A stretch of 38,096 nt of DNA from positions 1-38,096 of the forward strand of contig JAPYPT010000011.1 of the NCBI GenBank assembly GCA_029937535.1. Reading direction: 5' to 3'. A program made the position numbers and the translations under genes. The notes under the pieces were generated by a model. That model was not told where the DNA came from, did no database searches, and was given only the letters and a program-made list of their open reading frames with translations. How positions within the stretch are numbered: the stretch's first letter is position 1; every line of letters starts with the position of its first letter. Positions 17,401-25,482 of the stretch are shown here, piece after piece. The stretch is from Alphaproteobacteria bacterium. GTDB taxonomy: Bacteria > Pseudomonadota > Alphaproteobacteria > GCA-2731375.

Positions 17401-18384
17401 ATGACAAGTGACCCTAACGATATGGCCGCGCGCCGCACGGAAGGACGGGGACGGGTCTACGACTCGATCATCGATACCATCGGCAACACGCCCCTGGTCC
17501 GCCTCTCGCGCCTGCAAAAGGACGCCGGGGTCAAAGCGGACATTCTCGCCAAGCTGGAGTTTTTCAACCCCCTCGCCTCGGTCAAGGACCGCATCGGCGT
17601 CGCCATGATCGAGGCCATGGAGAAAGCCGGCGTGATCGATCCCGAAACCGTGCTGGTTGAACCCACATCGGGCAATACCGGCATTGCCCTGGCCTTTGTC
17701 GCCGCCGCCAAGGGTTACCGCATCATCCTGACCATGCCCGATTCCATGTCGGTGGAACGCCGCCGCATGCTGTCCCTGCTGGGCGCGGAACTGGTTCTGA
17801 CCGCGGCCGAGGATGGCATTAACGGGGCTATCCGGAAGGCGGAGGAGCTGGTTGCCGGGCTGCCCAACGCCGCCATCCCGCAGCAATTCGAGCATCCCGC
17901 CAATCCCGATATTCACCGTCACACCACGGCCCGGGAAATCTGGAACGATACGGGGGGCAATGTGGATATCGTGGTCGCCGGCGTCGGCACGGGCGGCACC
18001 ATCACGGGCGTCGGTGAAACATTGAAGGCGCTGAAGCCGGAGGTGTGGATGGTTGCGGTGGAGCCGGAGGACAGCCCCGTCCTCTCGGGCGGCGATCCGG
18101 GTCCGCACAAAATTCAAGGTATCGGCGCCGGCATCATCCCCGCCGTGCTGAACCGGGATATTGTCGATGAAGTCCTGACCATCGGCAACGAAACCGCGTT
18201 CGATACCGCCCGCCGGGTCGCGGCCCTGGAAGGCCTGCCGGTGGGCATATCGTCCGGCGCGGCCCTGGCGGCGGCGATCGAAGTGGCCGAACGGCCCGAG
18301 AACGACGGCAAGACCATTGTCGTCATCGTGCCATCCTTTGCCGAACGATATCTGTCGACGGCGCTGTTCGAGGGCATGGCCTGA
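17401..18384 (+). CDS. cysK: Cysteine synthase A (O-acetylserine sulfhydrylase)
   Basis: PLP enzyme that makes L-cysteine from O-acetylserine and sulfide. The 327 residues contain the PLP lysine Lys62 in [11 protein letters not shown], the substrate loop [12 protein letters not shown], the phosphate-binding [16 protein letters not shown] and [19 protein letters not shown], and the SSGAALAAA segment with the conserved serine that contacts the pyridine nitrogen. Against the usual Lys41 numbering there are about 20 extra residues at the N-terminus. The ATG at 17401 has no clear ribosome site, and the in-frame ATG at 17422 would give a more usual length; the exact start is therefore uncertain. 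The upstream Rrf2 regulator probably controls it. Confidence 0.95.
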   Translation: MTSDPNDMAARRTEGRGRVYDSIIDTIGNTPLVRLSRLQKDAGVKADILAKLEFFNPLASVKDRIGVAMIEAMEKAGVIDPETVLVEPTSGNTGIALAFVAAAKGYRIILTMPDSMSVERRRMLSLLGAELVLTAAEDGINGAIRKAEELVAGLPNAAIPQQFEHPANPDIHRHTTAREIWNDTGGNVDIVVAGVGTGGTITGVGETLKALKPEVWMVAVEPEDSPVLSGGDPGPHKIQGIGAGIIPAVLNRDIVDEVLTIGNETAFDTARRVAALEGLPVGISSGAALAAAIEVAERPENDGKTIVVIVPSFAERYLSTALFEGMA

Positions 18385-18406
18385 ACCCAGGCTAGTTTTC
18401 TTTGCT

Positions 18407-18434
18407 TTGTAATCTTGGACGGTCATACTACTAT
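18407..18434 (+). promoter_or_regulatory. Candidate sigma-70-type promoter for the amidohydrolase gene
   Basis: TTGTAA (18407-18412) and TACTAT (18429-18434) are separated by 16 bases, each matching four of six consensus positions, 30 bases before the ATG at 18464 and after the cysK stop. This is a by-eye match only. Confidence 0.3.
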
Positions 18435-18463
18435 CTTGTCCGGCTTCGAGGAGGATTATTGTC

Positions 18464-20188
18464 ATGGCTTTGGATCTGCTCATTCGTAACGGCACGGTTG
18501 TTGACGGCTCGGGGCTACCCCGGTACCGGGCGGATGTGGGCATCATGAACGGCCGCATTGTCGAGATCGGGCGCATCCATACGCCCGCGGCCCGGACCAT
18601 CGATGCCGATGGAATGATCGTCGCGCCCGGCTTTATTGACGGCCATACCCACATGGATGCCCAGATCGCCTGGGATCCCATCGGCAGTTGCTCGTGCTGG
18701 CATGGGGTGACGACCGTTCTGATGGGCAATTGCGGTTTCGCCCTCGCGCCGTGCAAGCCAGGGGACCGGGAATGGTTCGCCCGCTGTCTGGAGGCGGTGG
18801 AGGATATCCCCACCGAGGCCATGCTGGCCGGCATCGACTGGAATTGGGAGACCTTTCCCGAATACCTGGCCAATGTGGAACGCCTGCCAAAGGCGATGAA
18901 TTATGGCGCCTATATTGGCCACTCCGCCTTGCGCATGTATGCCATGGGATCCCGCGCCTTGGATGAAACCGCCAATGAAGACGACCTTAAAGTCATGGGC
19001 GCGGCGGTGCGGGAGGCCTTGCAGGCCGGCGCGGTGGGTTTCTCCACCTCGCGGGCCTCTACCCACATCACGCCCGACGGCAGCCCCGTCGCCAGCCGCA
19101 TCGCCGATTGGACGGAAATCGACTATCTGGCCGGCCAGATGGCGGATCTGAATGCCGGGGTGTTTCAGATTGGCCCGGACGTCACCTCCGGCCCGGCGCA
19201 GCGCGTCTTTCTCGACCGTCTGCAAAAAGTGGCCTTGGACTGTGGACGCCCGGTCATGTTCGGCACCATCTCGACCCGCCAGGGCGCCGAGCCGAACCAT
19301 TGGCAGTATCAGTTGGACTTTATCGATGACACGGTGGCCAAGGGCGGGCGCATGTTCGGGCAGACCACGACCAAGTCCATCAATGCCGTATTCTCGTTCA
19401 AGTCCTACCTGCCATTCGACAAACTACCCGGCTGGCAAGACGTGCGCGCGCTGTCCTTGGCGGAGCAGAAACAACGTCTGCGCGATCCGGACGTGCGCCG
19501 CCAGTTGGTCGCGGCGGAGGCCGAAATGAAACCCCGGGGCGATGAATTCCAGGGCGGGGGTGCCGCCACGACAAATCCCCTGAAACCCGATTACGGCAAC
19601 CTCTTCGTCATGCAGGGCGTCGATTGGAACGATCCCACGGTCGCCGAGCTGTCGGCGAAGGGTGGGCAGAACCCCGTGGAAACGATGATCGATCTGGTCC
19701 TGGAAAACGAAGACCAGATCTTTGTCCAGCCGCTGGTTAACGAGACCCCGGACGATGTTCTGGGCATGCTGAACCATCCACTGACCCTGGCGACATTCTC
19801 CGATTCCGGCGCCCATGTCTGTCAAGAGATGGGCTCGTCCCTGCAAACCCATATGTTGAGCTATTGGGTGCGCGACAAAGAGGCCTTCACCCTGGAACAG
19901 GCCGTCCGCATGTTGACATTCGACAACGCCTCGGCCTGGGAAATGCCCGACCGTGGCCTGATCCGCACCGGCTATGCCGCCGATATTGTGATATTCGACG
20001 AAGCCGGCATCAAACCCTGCCTGCCGACGGTGGAAGAGGACCTGCCCGGCGGTGCCAGGCGGCTGGTGCAAAAGGCCGAGGGTATCCAGGCCACCATCGT
20101 CAACGGCCAGGTCGCCTTCGAGAACGGCGACAGCACCGGCGACTTCCCCGGTCAGGTCATCAAGGGACCCTTGGCAAGCAGGGCGTAG
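18464..20188 (+). CDS. Amidohydrolase family 3, N-acyl-D-amino-acid deacylase-like
   Basis: 574-residue metal-dependent hydrolase of the D-aminoacylase group. The N-terminal beta-sandwich (DLLIRNGTVVDGSGLPRYRADVGI) and the barrel entry GFIDGHTHMD with His61 and His63 are clear. Cys90 in MGNCGFA matches the metal-bridging Cys of D-aminoacylase, and Asp447 in FSDSGAHV is the catalytic acid. The C-terminal GLIRTGYAADIVIFD closes the sandwich. It is about 90 residues longer than classical D-aminoacylase, so the true substrate may be another N-acyl or cyclic amide. GAGGAGG lies about eight bases before the ATG. No transporter is next to it. Repeats follow directly. Confidence 0.88.
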   Translation: MALDLLIRNGTVVDGSGLPRYRADVGIMNGRIVEIGRIHTPAARTIDADGMIVAPGFIDGHTHMDAQIAWDPIGSCSCWHGVTTVLMGNCGFALAPCKPGDREWFARCLEAVEDIPTEAMLAGIDWNWETFPEYLANVERLPKAMNYGAYIGHSALRMYAMGSRALDETANEDDLKVMGAAVREALQAGAVGFSTSRASTHITPDGSPVASRIADWTEIDYLAGQMADLNAGVFQIGPDVTSGPAQRVFLDRLQKVALDCGRPVMFGTISTRQGAEPNHWQYQLDFIDDTVAKGGRMFGQTTTKSINAVFSFKSYLPFDKLPGWQDVRALSLAEQKQRLRDPDVRRQLVAAEAEMKPRGDEFQGGGAATTNPLKPDYGNLFVMQGVDWNDPTVAELSAKGGQNPVETMIDLVLENEDQIFVQPLVNETPDDVLGMLNHPLTLATFSDSGAHVCQEMGSSLQTHMLSYWVRDKEAFTLEQAVRMLTFDNASAWEMPDRGLIRTGYAADIVIFDEAGIKPCLPTVEEDLPGGARRLVQKAEGIQATIVNGQVAFENGDSTGDFPGQVIKGPLASRA

Positions 20189-20544
20189 GGCCTAGATTAA
20201 ACACGCCAGACGACACACGCTTATCTTAGAGTCATTGCCGGGCTTGACCCACTGCTGTCCGGTTTAATTTCGGAGCGGCGCCAAGACCGAAATGATCAGC
20301 TCAACCGGCACCAGGTCGCCTCGTGGCCCTGGATGCCCGTGTCAAGCACGGGCATGACATTTTTAGCAGTTTTCAGCCAATAATGTCCCTATTTCGTCAT
20401 TGCCGGGCTCGACCCGGCAATCCAGGGCAACAAACTCATGTGTTTGCGGCTCTGGGTCGCCAGTACTTTGCGGGTCTCCGCTTGGCCGCGTCCGAGGATG
20501 ACGAAATGTCGTGTTATATGGCGTTAAAATGAATGCAGGTTGCC
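20189..20544. repeat. Gene-free block with MITE-like repeats between convergent genes
   Basis: No coding sequence of substance. A left part begins near 20209 with ACGACACACG and runs into GTCATTGCCGGGCTTGACCC (from 20232). The middle has CCCTGGATGCCCGTGTCAAG with GGGCATGACA, half of another palindrome. A second, complete unit runs from 20395 (CGTCATTGCCGGGCTCGACC) to 20515 (GACGAAATGTCGTGTT) and matches the unit at 32803-32913 over long stretches, including GGCAATCCAGGGCAACAAAC. It seems to be a nested or doubled insertion. It may also end transcription for both flanking genes. Confidence 0.7.
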
Positions 20545-21624
20545 CTAACTAACCTTCGCCAGCACTTCGGTCTTGAGCAGCGACATGGACTGGTGCCAGG
20601 CGCCGTATGGCTCCCATTCATGGCCCATGGCGAGCAAGGTGCCAAAATCACCGACCTCGCCCTTTAGGTCGTTGAGCTTTTGGGCGACCTCATCGACACT
20701 GCCGACGATAAATACATTGTCGATCAGATAGTCGATGGTGACATCGCTGTCCGCCATGTCCGGGTCATTCTTCAACAGCCCCAACATCCCGACCTTGGGC
20801 AGCAGGCGCAGGAAGTATTGTTCAAAATCCCGGGCCATGACGCCCTCTCTGGCCTGTTTGCGGGCCTCGGCGCCGCTTTCGGCGACGAAAATCTCCCGCG
20901 CCACGCGCCACGCGCTCCGGTCCGGCGCGCGCCCCGCCTCCTCGGCCCCCGCCGCGATGGCATCCCAATGGGTCTTCAGCAAATTGGGCGGGATCAGATT
21001 GATCGACATGGGGATCCAGCCCCGGCCGCCGGCAAACTTCAGGGTCGGAGAATGCGGCGATACGCCGGCCAGGGCGATGGGGGGATGCGGTGTCTGATAG
21101 GGCCGGATATGGGCCCGCAGGCCGATGTCGTCCGCCGTCTCGGGTATGGTGAAGGTCCACCATTCGCTCTCATAAACACCTGGCTTGGGGTCCGCCCACA
21201 GTTGCAGAATGGTGTCCAACGAGGCCCGCGTGTAAGCCGCGTTATCCACCGTCGCATTTTCGCCCCAATAGCCGAACACCTGCATATCGCCCGGAAAACT
21301 ACCCGTGCCGATGCCCCAGTTGAAGCGCCCTTGGGCCATATGGTCCAACTGGGCGATGCGGCAGGCGAGGACGAAGGGGTTGTGGTTCGGCATGCAGCTA
21401 ACCCCGGTGCCCAGGCGGATCTGCTTGGTCAGCGCCAGCGCCTGGGCGATAAACAGCTCGGGCGACGGGATATTCTCCCACTCAGACGTGAAATGCTCGC
21501 CGATCCACGCTTCGCCATAGCCAAGTTCGTCCAGCGCGACAATCTGCGCCAGATCCGATTTCAAGGTCTCCGTGAAATTGGCGCCCGGCGGATGCAGGGG
21601 CATGGTGAAAAGGCCAAGTTGCAT
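20545..21624 (-). CDS. LLM-class flavin-dependent oxidoreductase (bacterial luciferase family)
   Basis: 359-residue TIM-barrel oxidoreductase using FMNH2 or F420. Visible marks: LGLFTMPLHPPG at the N-terminus, LDELGYGEAWIGEHF, IRLGTGVSCMPNHNPFVLACRIAQLDHMAQGRFNWGIGTGSFPGDMQVFG, and PIALAGVSPHSPTLKFAGGRGWIPMS, all typical of the limonene-monooxygenase-like branch. Normally such enzymes oxygenate hydrophobic or organosulfur compounds. AGGAG lies eight bases before ATG 21624. It stands alone, divergent from the exported DP/NP-repeat gene, with no flavin reductase beside it; a Ddn-family gene at 37401 is the other possible deazaflavin user. Confidence 0.92.
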   Translation of the reverse strand: MQLGLFTMPLHPPGANFTETLKSDLAQIVALDELGYGEAWIGEHFTSEWENIPSPELFIAQALALTKQIRLGTGVSCMPNHNPFVLACRIAQLDHMAQGRFNWGIGTGSFPGDMQVFGYWGENATVDNAAYTRASLDTILQLWADPKPGVYESEWWTFTIPETADDIGLRAHIRPYQTPHPPIALAGVSPHSPTLKFAGGRGWIPMSINLIPPNLLKTHWDAIAAGAEEAGRAPDRSAWRVAREIFVAESGAEARKQAREGVMARDFEQYFLRLLPKVGMLGLLKNDPDMADSDVTIDYLIDNVFIVGSVDEVAQKLNDLKGEVGDFGTLLAMGHEWEPYGAWHQSMSLLKTEVLAKVS

Positions 21625-21763
21625 GAAACAGTCTCCTGAATTGAGAGGGTAAGATCTTGGTTGATCGGAATGCTAACGAAGGAAACGGAAAAACACCAAC
21701 GATCCTCGCGCCGAAGGCCGCGATAGGTTAGGTTCCCTGCATCCAGTGTGGGGGTGCTTGGTC

Positions 21764-22252
21764 ATGTTCGTCATTTGGAAATTATTTCGGGCAATTGTGA
21801 TCGCCGGTCTTTTTAGCCTCGGTATCTCGAGCGGTTACGCGGGCGAAGTGCAGGAAATCCAACTGCGCGACGGCAGCGTCATCCGGGCCGAGATCATTAG
21901 TTTGAGAAACGGCGTCTATACCTTGCTCTCGCCGACGATCGGCATGATGCGCATCGAACAAAGCGATGTCGTCGGTACTTCCAGCGGCACGGCGGCCCCG
22001 CGCCGGACATCGCGGGAACCAAGCACCTCACGGCGTATCGAAACCACCCGCCAGTCGCTCCAGTCGAACCCCGAGGCGATGGAGAAGATCATGTCGCTGA
22101 AGGGGGACCCGGACATTCAACGCATATTGGATAACCCCAAGCTCATGGATGCCATTCGCCGGGGCGATCTCAATTCGTTGGCCAACGATCCCGACATCAA
22201 GCGAATGATGAATAATCCGGCTGTCCGTGATTTGATCAAGCGTGGACAATGA
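21764..22252 (+). CDS. Exported protein with C-terminal DP/NP (STI1-like) repeats
   Basis: 162 residues from ATG 21764, which has a G-rich site about nine bases before it; the GTG at 21746 is a weaker choice. A signal peptide (1-26, ...SSGYAG) is followed by a small beta-rich segment (EVQEIQLRDGSVIRAEIISLRNGVYTLLSPTIGMMRIEQSDVVG), which looks like a five-strand SH3/Sm-like barrel. After a Ser/Arg linker the last 50 residues carry four short units: GDPDIQRILDNP, PKLMDAIRRGD, NDPDIKRMMNNP and PAVRDLIKRG. This spacing of DP/NP before short helices resembles the STI1 motif of chaperone adaptors. Function is unknown; it may bind hydrophobic helices in the periplasm. Confidence 0.75.
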   Translation: MFVIWKLFRAIVIAGLFSLGISSGYAGEVQEIQLRDGSVIRAEIISLRNGVYTLLSPTIGMMRIEQSDVVGTSSGTAAPRRTSREPSTSRRIETTRQSLQSNPEAMEKIMSLKGDPDIQRILDNPKLMDAIRRGDLNSLANDPDIKRMMNNPAVRDLIKRGQ

Positions 22253-22268
22253 GGGAAAGATTCCCGGC

Positions 22269-22568
22269 CTAGCGCTTTTCCAGAAACCGTTTTGTCGCGG
22301 CCAATAAATCGCGCAGCCCGCTCGGTTGATCATGCAGCTTGGCGATCAGGAACAGGCGGCAGGAGTAGGAGGCGATTTCCGCCTCGCCGGCCGTAATCAT
22401 TGTATGCGCCGCCACCATTTCGTCCGCGCTCAGACTATCCAGAACCGGACGCCCGCCCCCCAGCACCCTGGCGCGCAGCTTCTCCAGCATAACGGCCGGA
22501 TCGGGTTGCGGCGATTGCCTATTTGACATCGGCCGGCTCAACGTCTCATGGGGCTTGCCATTTTTCAT
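22269..22568 (-). CDS. Hypothetical protein, 99 residues
   Basis: A small protein I cannot assign. The ATG at 22568 has GAAGGGA ten bases upstream, which favours it over the internal ATG at 22526. The sequence is mostly helical and soluble: PAVMLEKLRARVL, then LDSLSADEMVAAHTMITAGEAEIASYSCRLFLIAKLHDQPSGLRDLLAATKRFLEKR. No membrane segment or known motif is seen. It ends 16 bases from the stop of the convergent exported protein gene and is divergent from the nrtS-like gene. Confidence 0.55.
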   Translation of the reverse strand: MKNGKPHETLSRPMSNRQSPQPDPAVMLEKLRARVLGGGRPVLDSLSADEMVAAHTMITAGEAEIASYSCRLFLIAKLHDQPSGLRDLLAATKRFLEKR

Positions 22569-22707
22569 CGGCCAAAATTCCCTTCACATATCCGTTATGT
22601 CGCCAAACTACGGATTGATGGATATTGAAACGCGCCACGCCGGTCTTAAGTATCGTCAAACACGGTTGTCTTTTCAACGAAGACTAACAACACCCGGCGG
22701 GAGAAAC

Positions 22708-22971
22708 ATGTCGCGCAATAGCCCAAAATCCCAAACCGGCCAGCATACATTCATCGATGGCTTGGTGAACCCCATGACCCTGCGGCGCGGCTTGGTTGTT
22801 TGCCTGGCGGTTGGCTCCCTACTTACGCTCATCAATCAGTGGGATAATCTGGTGGAACATCAAATGTTGTACCCTTGGCAGACGCTGTTTACCTATATGG
22901 TACCGTTCGTTGTTTCGACCTTCAGCAGCGCCAGCGCATGGGCCGCGATGCAACCGGTGAAATCGTCATGA
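22708..22971 (+). CDS. NrtS-like small nitrate/nitrite transporter
   Basis: 87 residues from ATG 22708, which has GGCGGGAG just upstream; longer frames upstream lack a site. It has two transmembrane helices (about 30-47 and 62-82). The pattern [27 protein letters not shown]...[21 protein letters not shown] fits NrtS, the two-helix protein that mediates nitrate/nitrite uptake in some cyanobacteria, where two paralogues work together. Only one copy is seen here. Its stop overlaps the next start as ATGA, so it is coupled to the DUF1348 gene. Transport of nitrate by this protein is inferred from the family only. Confidence 0.75.
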   Translation: MSRNSPKSQTGQHTFIDGLVNPMTLRRGLVVCLAVGSLLTLINQWDNLVEHQMLYPWQTLFTYMVPFVVSTFSSASAWAAMQPVKSS

Positions 22972-23432
22972 CGCGCCCGCCCCTGCCGCCCTTCACGGAA
23001 GAGACCGCGCGGATCAAGGTACGGGCGGCGGAAGATGGCTGGAACGGCCGGGACCCGGCCAAAATCGCCCTGGCCTATACGGCGGACAGTATCTGGCGCA
23101 ATCGCGCCGAGTTCGTACAGGGCCGTTCCGATATTGAGGCGTTTCTGACACGCAAATGGGCGCGCGAGCTCGACTACCGGCTAATCAAGGAATTGTGGGC
23201 CTGTTCGGGCAATAGGATCGCCGTGCGTTTCGCCTATGAATGCCACGACGCGGACGGAAACTGGTTCCGCTCTTACGGCAACGAGAACTGGGAGTTCCAT
23301 GCCGACGGCCTCATGCAACGCCGCATCGCCTCCATCAACGACCTGTCGATCTCAGAGGCAGAGCGGAAATTCCATTGGCCCCTGGGCCGCCGTCCCGACG
23401 ACCATCCCGGGCTCAGCGAGCTGGGGCTATAG
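22968..23432 (+). CDS. DUF1348 / NTF2-like (SnoaL-type) protein
   Basis: 154 residues. Almost the entire length is the DUF1348 domain of the NTF2-like cone fold: [67 protein letters not shown], then [27 protein letters not shown] and [34 protein letters not shown]. The family has no fixed activity; members may bind a small ligand. Translation is coupled to the nrtS-like gene by the ATGA overlap, so the two products probably serve one process. Confidence 0.92.
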   Translation: MTRPPLPPFTEETARIKVRAAEDGWNGRDPAKIALAYTADSIWRNRAEFVQGRSDIEAFLTRKWARELDYRLIKELWACSGNRIAVRFAYECHDADGNWFRSYGNENWEFHADGLMQRRIASINDLSISEAERKFHWPLGRRPDDHPGLSELGL

Positions 23433-23513
23433 CGGCTTCACGAAGATCACAAAGTCCCGTAAAATATCGGCAAGACATAGCAATTTCGCTGTAGATTCAG
23501 TAGAGGTACCCTC

Positions 23514-23840
23514 ATGACCGCGTTCTATGAACTTCGCCAATACAAAGTGCTTCCCGGTAAAATCGACGAATGGGTCAAGGTGATGGAGGATGAGATCATT
23601 CCCTTTCAAGTCTCGAAGGGCATGGTCATCTGTGGCAGTTTTCAGGGCGAGGAAGACGACAGCGTCTATGTCTGGCTGCGCCGTTTCGAAAGCGAGGAAC
23701 AGCGGGAAGCGCTCTATAAGGCCGTCTACGAGTCCGACTATTGGAAGAATGAAATATCCCCCAGGGTGCCGGACTATCTCGACAGACCCAACAATGTGGT
23801 AACGCGGATCATCCCAACCACGAAATCCACCGTTCGCTAA
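23514..23840 (+). CDS. NIPSNAP family protein
   Basis: 108-residue dimeric alpha-beta barrel protein. FYELRQYKVLPGKIDEWVKVMEDEIIPF, GSFQGEEDDSVYVWLRRFESEEQREALYKAVYESDYWKNEISPRV and the closing TRIIPTT are the NIPSNAP signature. Bacterial members have no defined reaction; some sit near degradation genes. AGAGG lies six bases before the ATG. It runs on the + strand and ends 18 bases before the convergent end of the large catabolic operon, so it is not part of it. Confidence 0.93.
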   Translation: MTAFYELRQYKVLPGKIDEWVKVMEDEIIPFQVSKGMVICGSFQGEEDDSVYVWLRRFESEEQREALYKAVYESDYWKNEISPRVPDYLDRPNNVVTRIIPTTKSTVR

Positions 23841-23858
23841 GCTCTATTCAAATTCGCT

Positions 23859-25469
23859 TCAGCCACGCAGGGAGCGCATTTGTTCCAGATAGCCGTCGGG
23901 TTCAAGGACCACGTCGATCAGACATGGCCCTTGATCCTTCGCGGCCTCGGTCAACGCCGTGGACAGGTCCTTGGCATTGTCGGCACGCCAAGTACGCAGG
24001 CCCAGCCCTTGCGCGGCGGCGGCGAAATCGGGCCGTTGCCAGGTAAAGCCCAGGTCCGGCAGTTGCATCTCCTGACGCTTAATATCGATCAATGACAGGG
24101 CGCCGTCGTTGAAGACGATGACGGTCAGGTTCGCCCGTTGCTGGGCGGCGGTGACCAATTCGCCCATGCACATCATCAGGCCGCCGTCTCCGGTCATGGC
24201 CACCGCGCCACGCACGGGATCGTGCAACGCGGCGGCGATTGCCGCCGGCAGGGCGAAGGCCATGGTCGCCAGGCCATTGGAAATCAGCACATCATAAGGT
24301 TTCCCGGCCGGCCAAAAGGCCACGGCGGAGAACATGTGGGCGCCGGCATCGACCGCCAGGCGCGGCCGTCCGGCAAACGCGGCGGCCGCTGATTTGACGA
24401 TATCCACGGGCGTCAGGCCGGGGCGGTCCGGGAACGCCATGGCCTCTTGAAAGGCGCTGCGATGCCGTTGAATTTCGGCTGCGGTCCATTCCGCCGGCGA
24501 CAAGGTGGTTGTCAGTTGGTCAATAATGGCCGCGATGGGGCCGTATAGGCCCACCGCCGGGGTCAGATAATGCTTGGCGTGGCGGACCTCGCCCAGATCG
24601 ATGACAGGGGCGCCGTAGGCCCAGGGCTTGCGGATCAACTCCACCGGGTCCAGGCCCGCCAGGATGATCAGGTCGGCCTCCGCCACGCAGGGGAATTCCG
24701 CCTGCCCGCCAGTGAAGATGCCGGCGAAGTTGTCATGGCCGTCGGGAATAACGCCCTTGGCCATGTATGTCACCAGCGCCGGCGCGTTCAACGCTGCCGC
24801 CAGCCGCCGGACTGCCCCGGCGTTGTCCCGCGATGTGCTTTCAAAGCCGGCTACGATGACGGGCCGTCGGGCCGCCTTGATCATGGTCAGAGCGGCATCC
24901 ACGTCGCCGACGATACCTCTGCCTTCGGTTCCGGCCCCGGCGGGGCGGGCGGTGACAGCCCGTTTGGCCACGGCCCCCGTCAGTTCCACGAAGGCCGGGC
25001 CCTTGGGCGGGGCTGCCAGGATTTGCAGCAATTCGTCGATTTCCGCGCCTGGGTCGTCGCCCGATAGCGTGCTGGCCGCCTTGGTGATGGGTTCCAACAC
25101 CCCCGCCTGGTCGAAATATTGATGCGAGACGTAATCCCGTTCATCGGCGCCGAAACCATCGGAGACGAAGATTACCGGCGCCCGGTCCAGATAGGCCGAG
25201 GCGATGCCGTTTGCCGCCGATGTCAGGCCGGGGCCTTTCGTCGCCAGCGCCAGGCCGGGGGCGCCCGTAAGCCAGGCGGTGACGGCGGCCATGATGGTGC
25301 CCGCATCTTCCCGCCGGCTGAGCACGAATTCGATCCCGGCGCGCCGCCCGGCATCGATCAGATCCATGCTGCTGCCGCCACCGGGTACGCCAAAAACCCG
25401 TTCGAGGCCCTGTTGTTTGAGGCGGTCGATCAGTAATTCAGCGACGGTCATCGCGCCATCAGTGTTCAC
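23859..25469 (-). CDS. ThDP-dependent enzyme, acetolactate synthase-like
   Basis: 536 residues with the three-domain ThDP fold. The N-terminal PYR domain has VFGVPGGGSSMDLIDAG and the catalytic Glu54 in SRREDAGTIMA. A central FAD/DHS-like domain includes RRPVIVAGFES. The C-terminal PP domain carries the ThDP/Mg motif GDGGLMMCMGELVTAAQQ...FND (about 424-452). It looks like the 2-oxo-acid decarboxylase/carboligase branch (sulfopyruvate, phenylpyruvate, benzoylformate or acetolactate types), but no substrate residue can be read off. GTG 25469 follows AAAGGGAG; ATG 25451 is the alternative. It is the last gene of the five-gene operon, 13 bases after hyuA. With a class IV aminotransferase upstream, a 2-oxo acid derived from an amino acid is a reasonable substrate. 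Confidence 0.9.
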   Translation of the reverse strand: MNTDGAMTVAELLIDRLKQQGLERVFGVPGGGSSMDLIDAGRRAGIEFVLSRREDAGTIMAAVTAWLTGAPGLALATKGPGLTSAANGIASAYLDRAPVIFVSDGFGADERDYVSHQYFDQAGVLEPITKAASTLSGDDPGAEIDELLQILAAPPKGPAFVELTGAVAKRAVTARPAGAGTEGRGIVGDVDAALTMIKAARRPVIVAGFESTSRDNAGAVRRLAAALNAPALVTYMAKGVIPDGHDNFAGIFTGGQAEFPCVAEADLIILAGLDPVELIRKPWAYGAPVIDLGEVRHAKHYLTPAVGLYGPIAAIIDQLTTTLSPAEWTAAEIQRHRSAFQEAMAFPDRPGLTPVDIVKSAAAAFAGRPRLAVDAGAHMFSAVAFWPAGKPYDVLISNGLATMAFALPAAIAAALHDPVRGAVAMTGDGGLMMCMGELVTAAQQRANLTVIVFNDGALSLIDIKRQEMQLPDLGFTWQRPDFAAAAQGLGLRTWRADNAKDLSTALTEAAKDQGPCLIDVVLEPDGYLEQMRSLRG

Positions 25470-25482
25470 CGCGCGCTCCCTT

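Noticed and set aside
17284-18873. Minus-strand open frame of 529 residues across cysK
   Set aside because: Antisense to cysK and the next gene, no recognisable domain, no start signal; a shadow of codon bias.
20189-20544. CRISPR array
   Set aside because: The repeats are not evenly spaced and spacers are absent; the pattern is of palindromic MITE-like units.
23859-25469. Housekeeping acetolactate synthase IlvB
   Set aside because: No IlvH small subunit or ilvC lies beside it, and it sits in a catabolic-looking operon with HyuAB, so a biosynthetic role is not supported.
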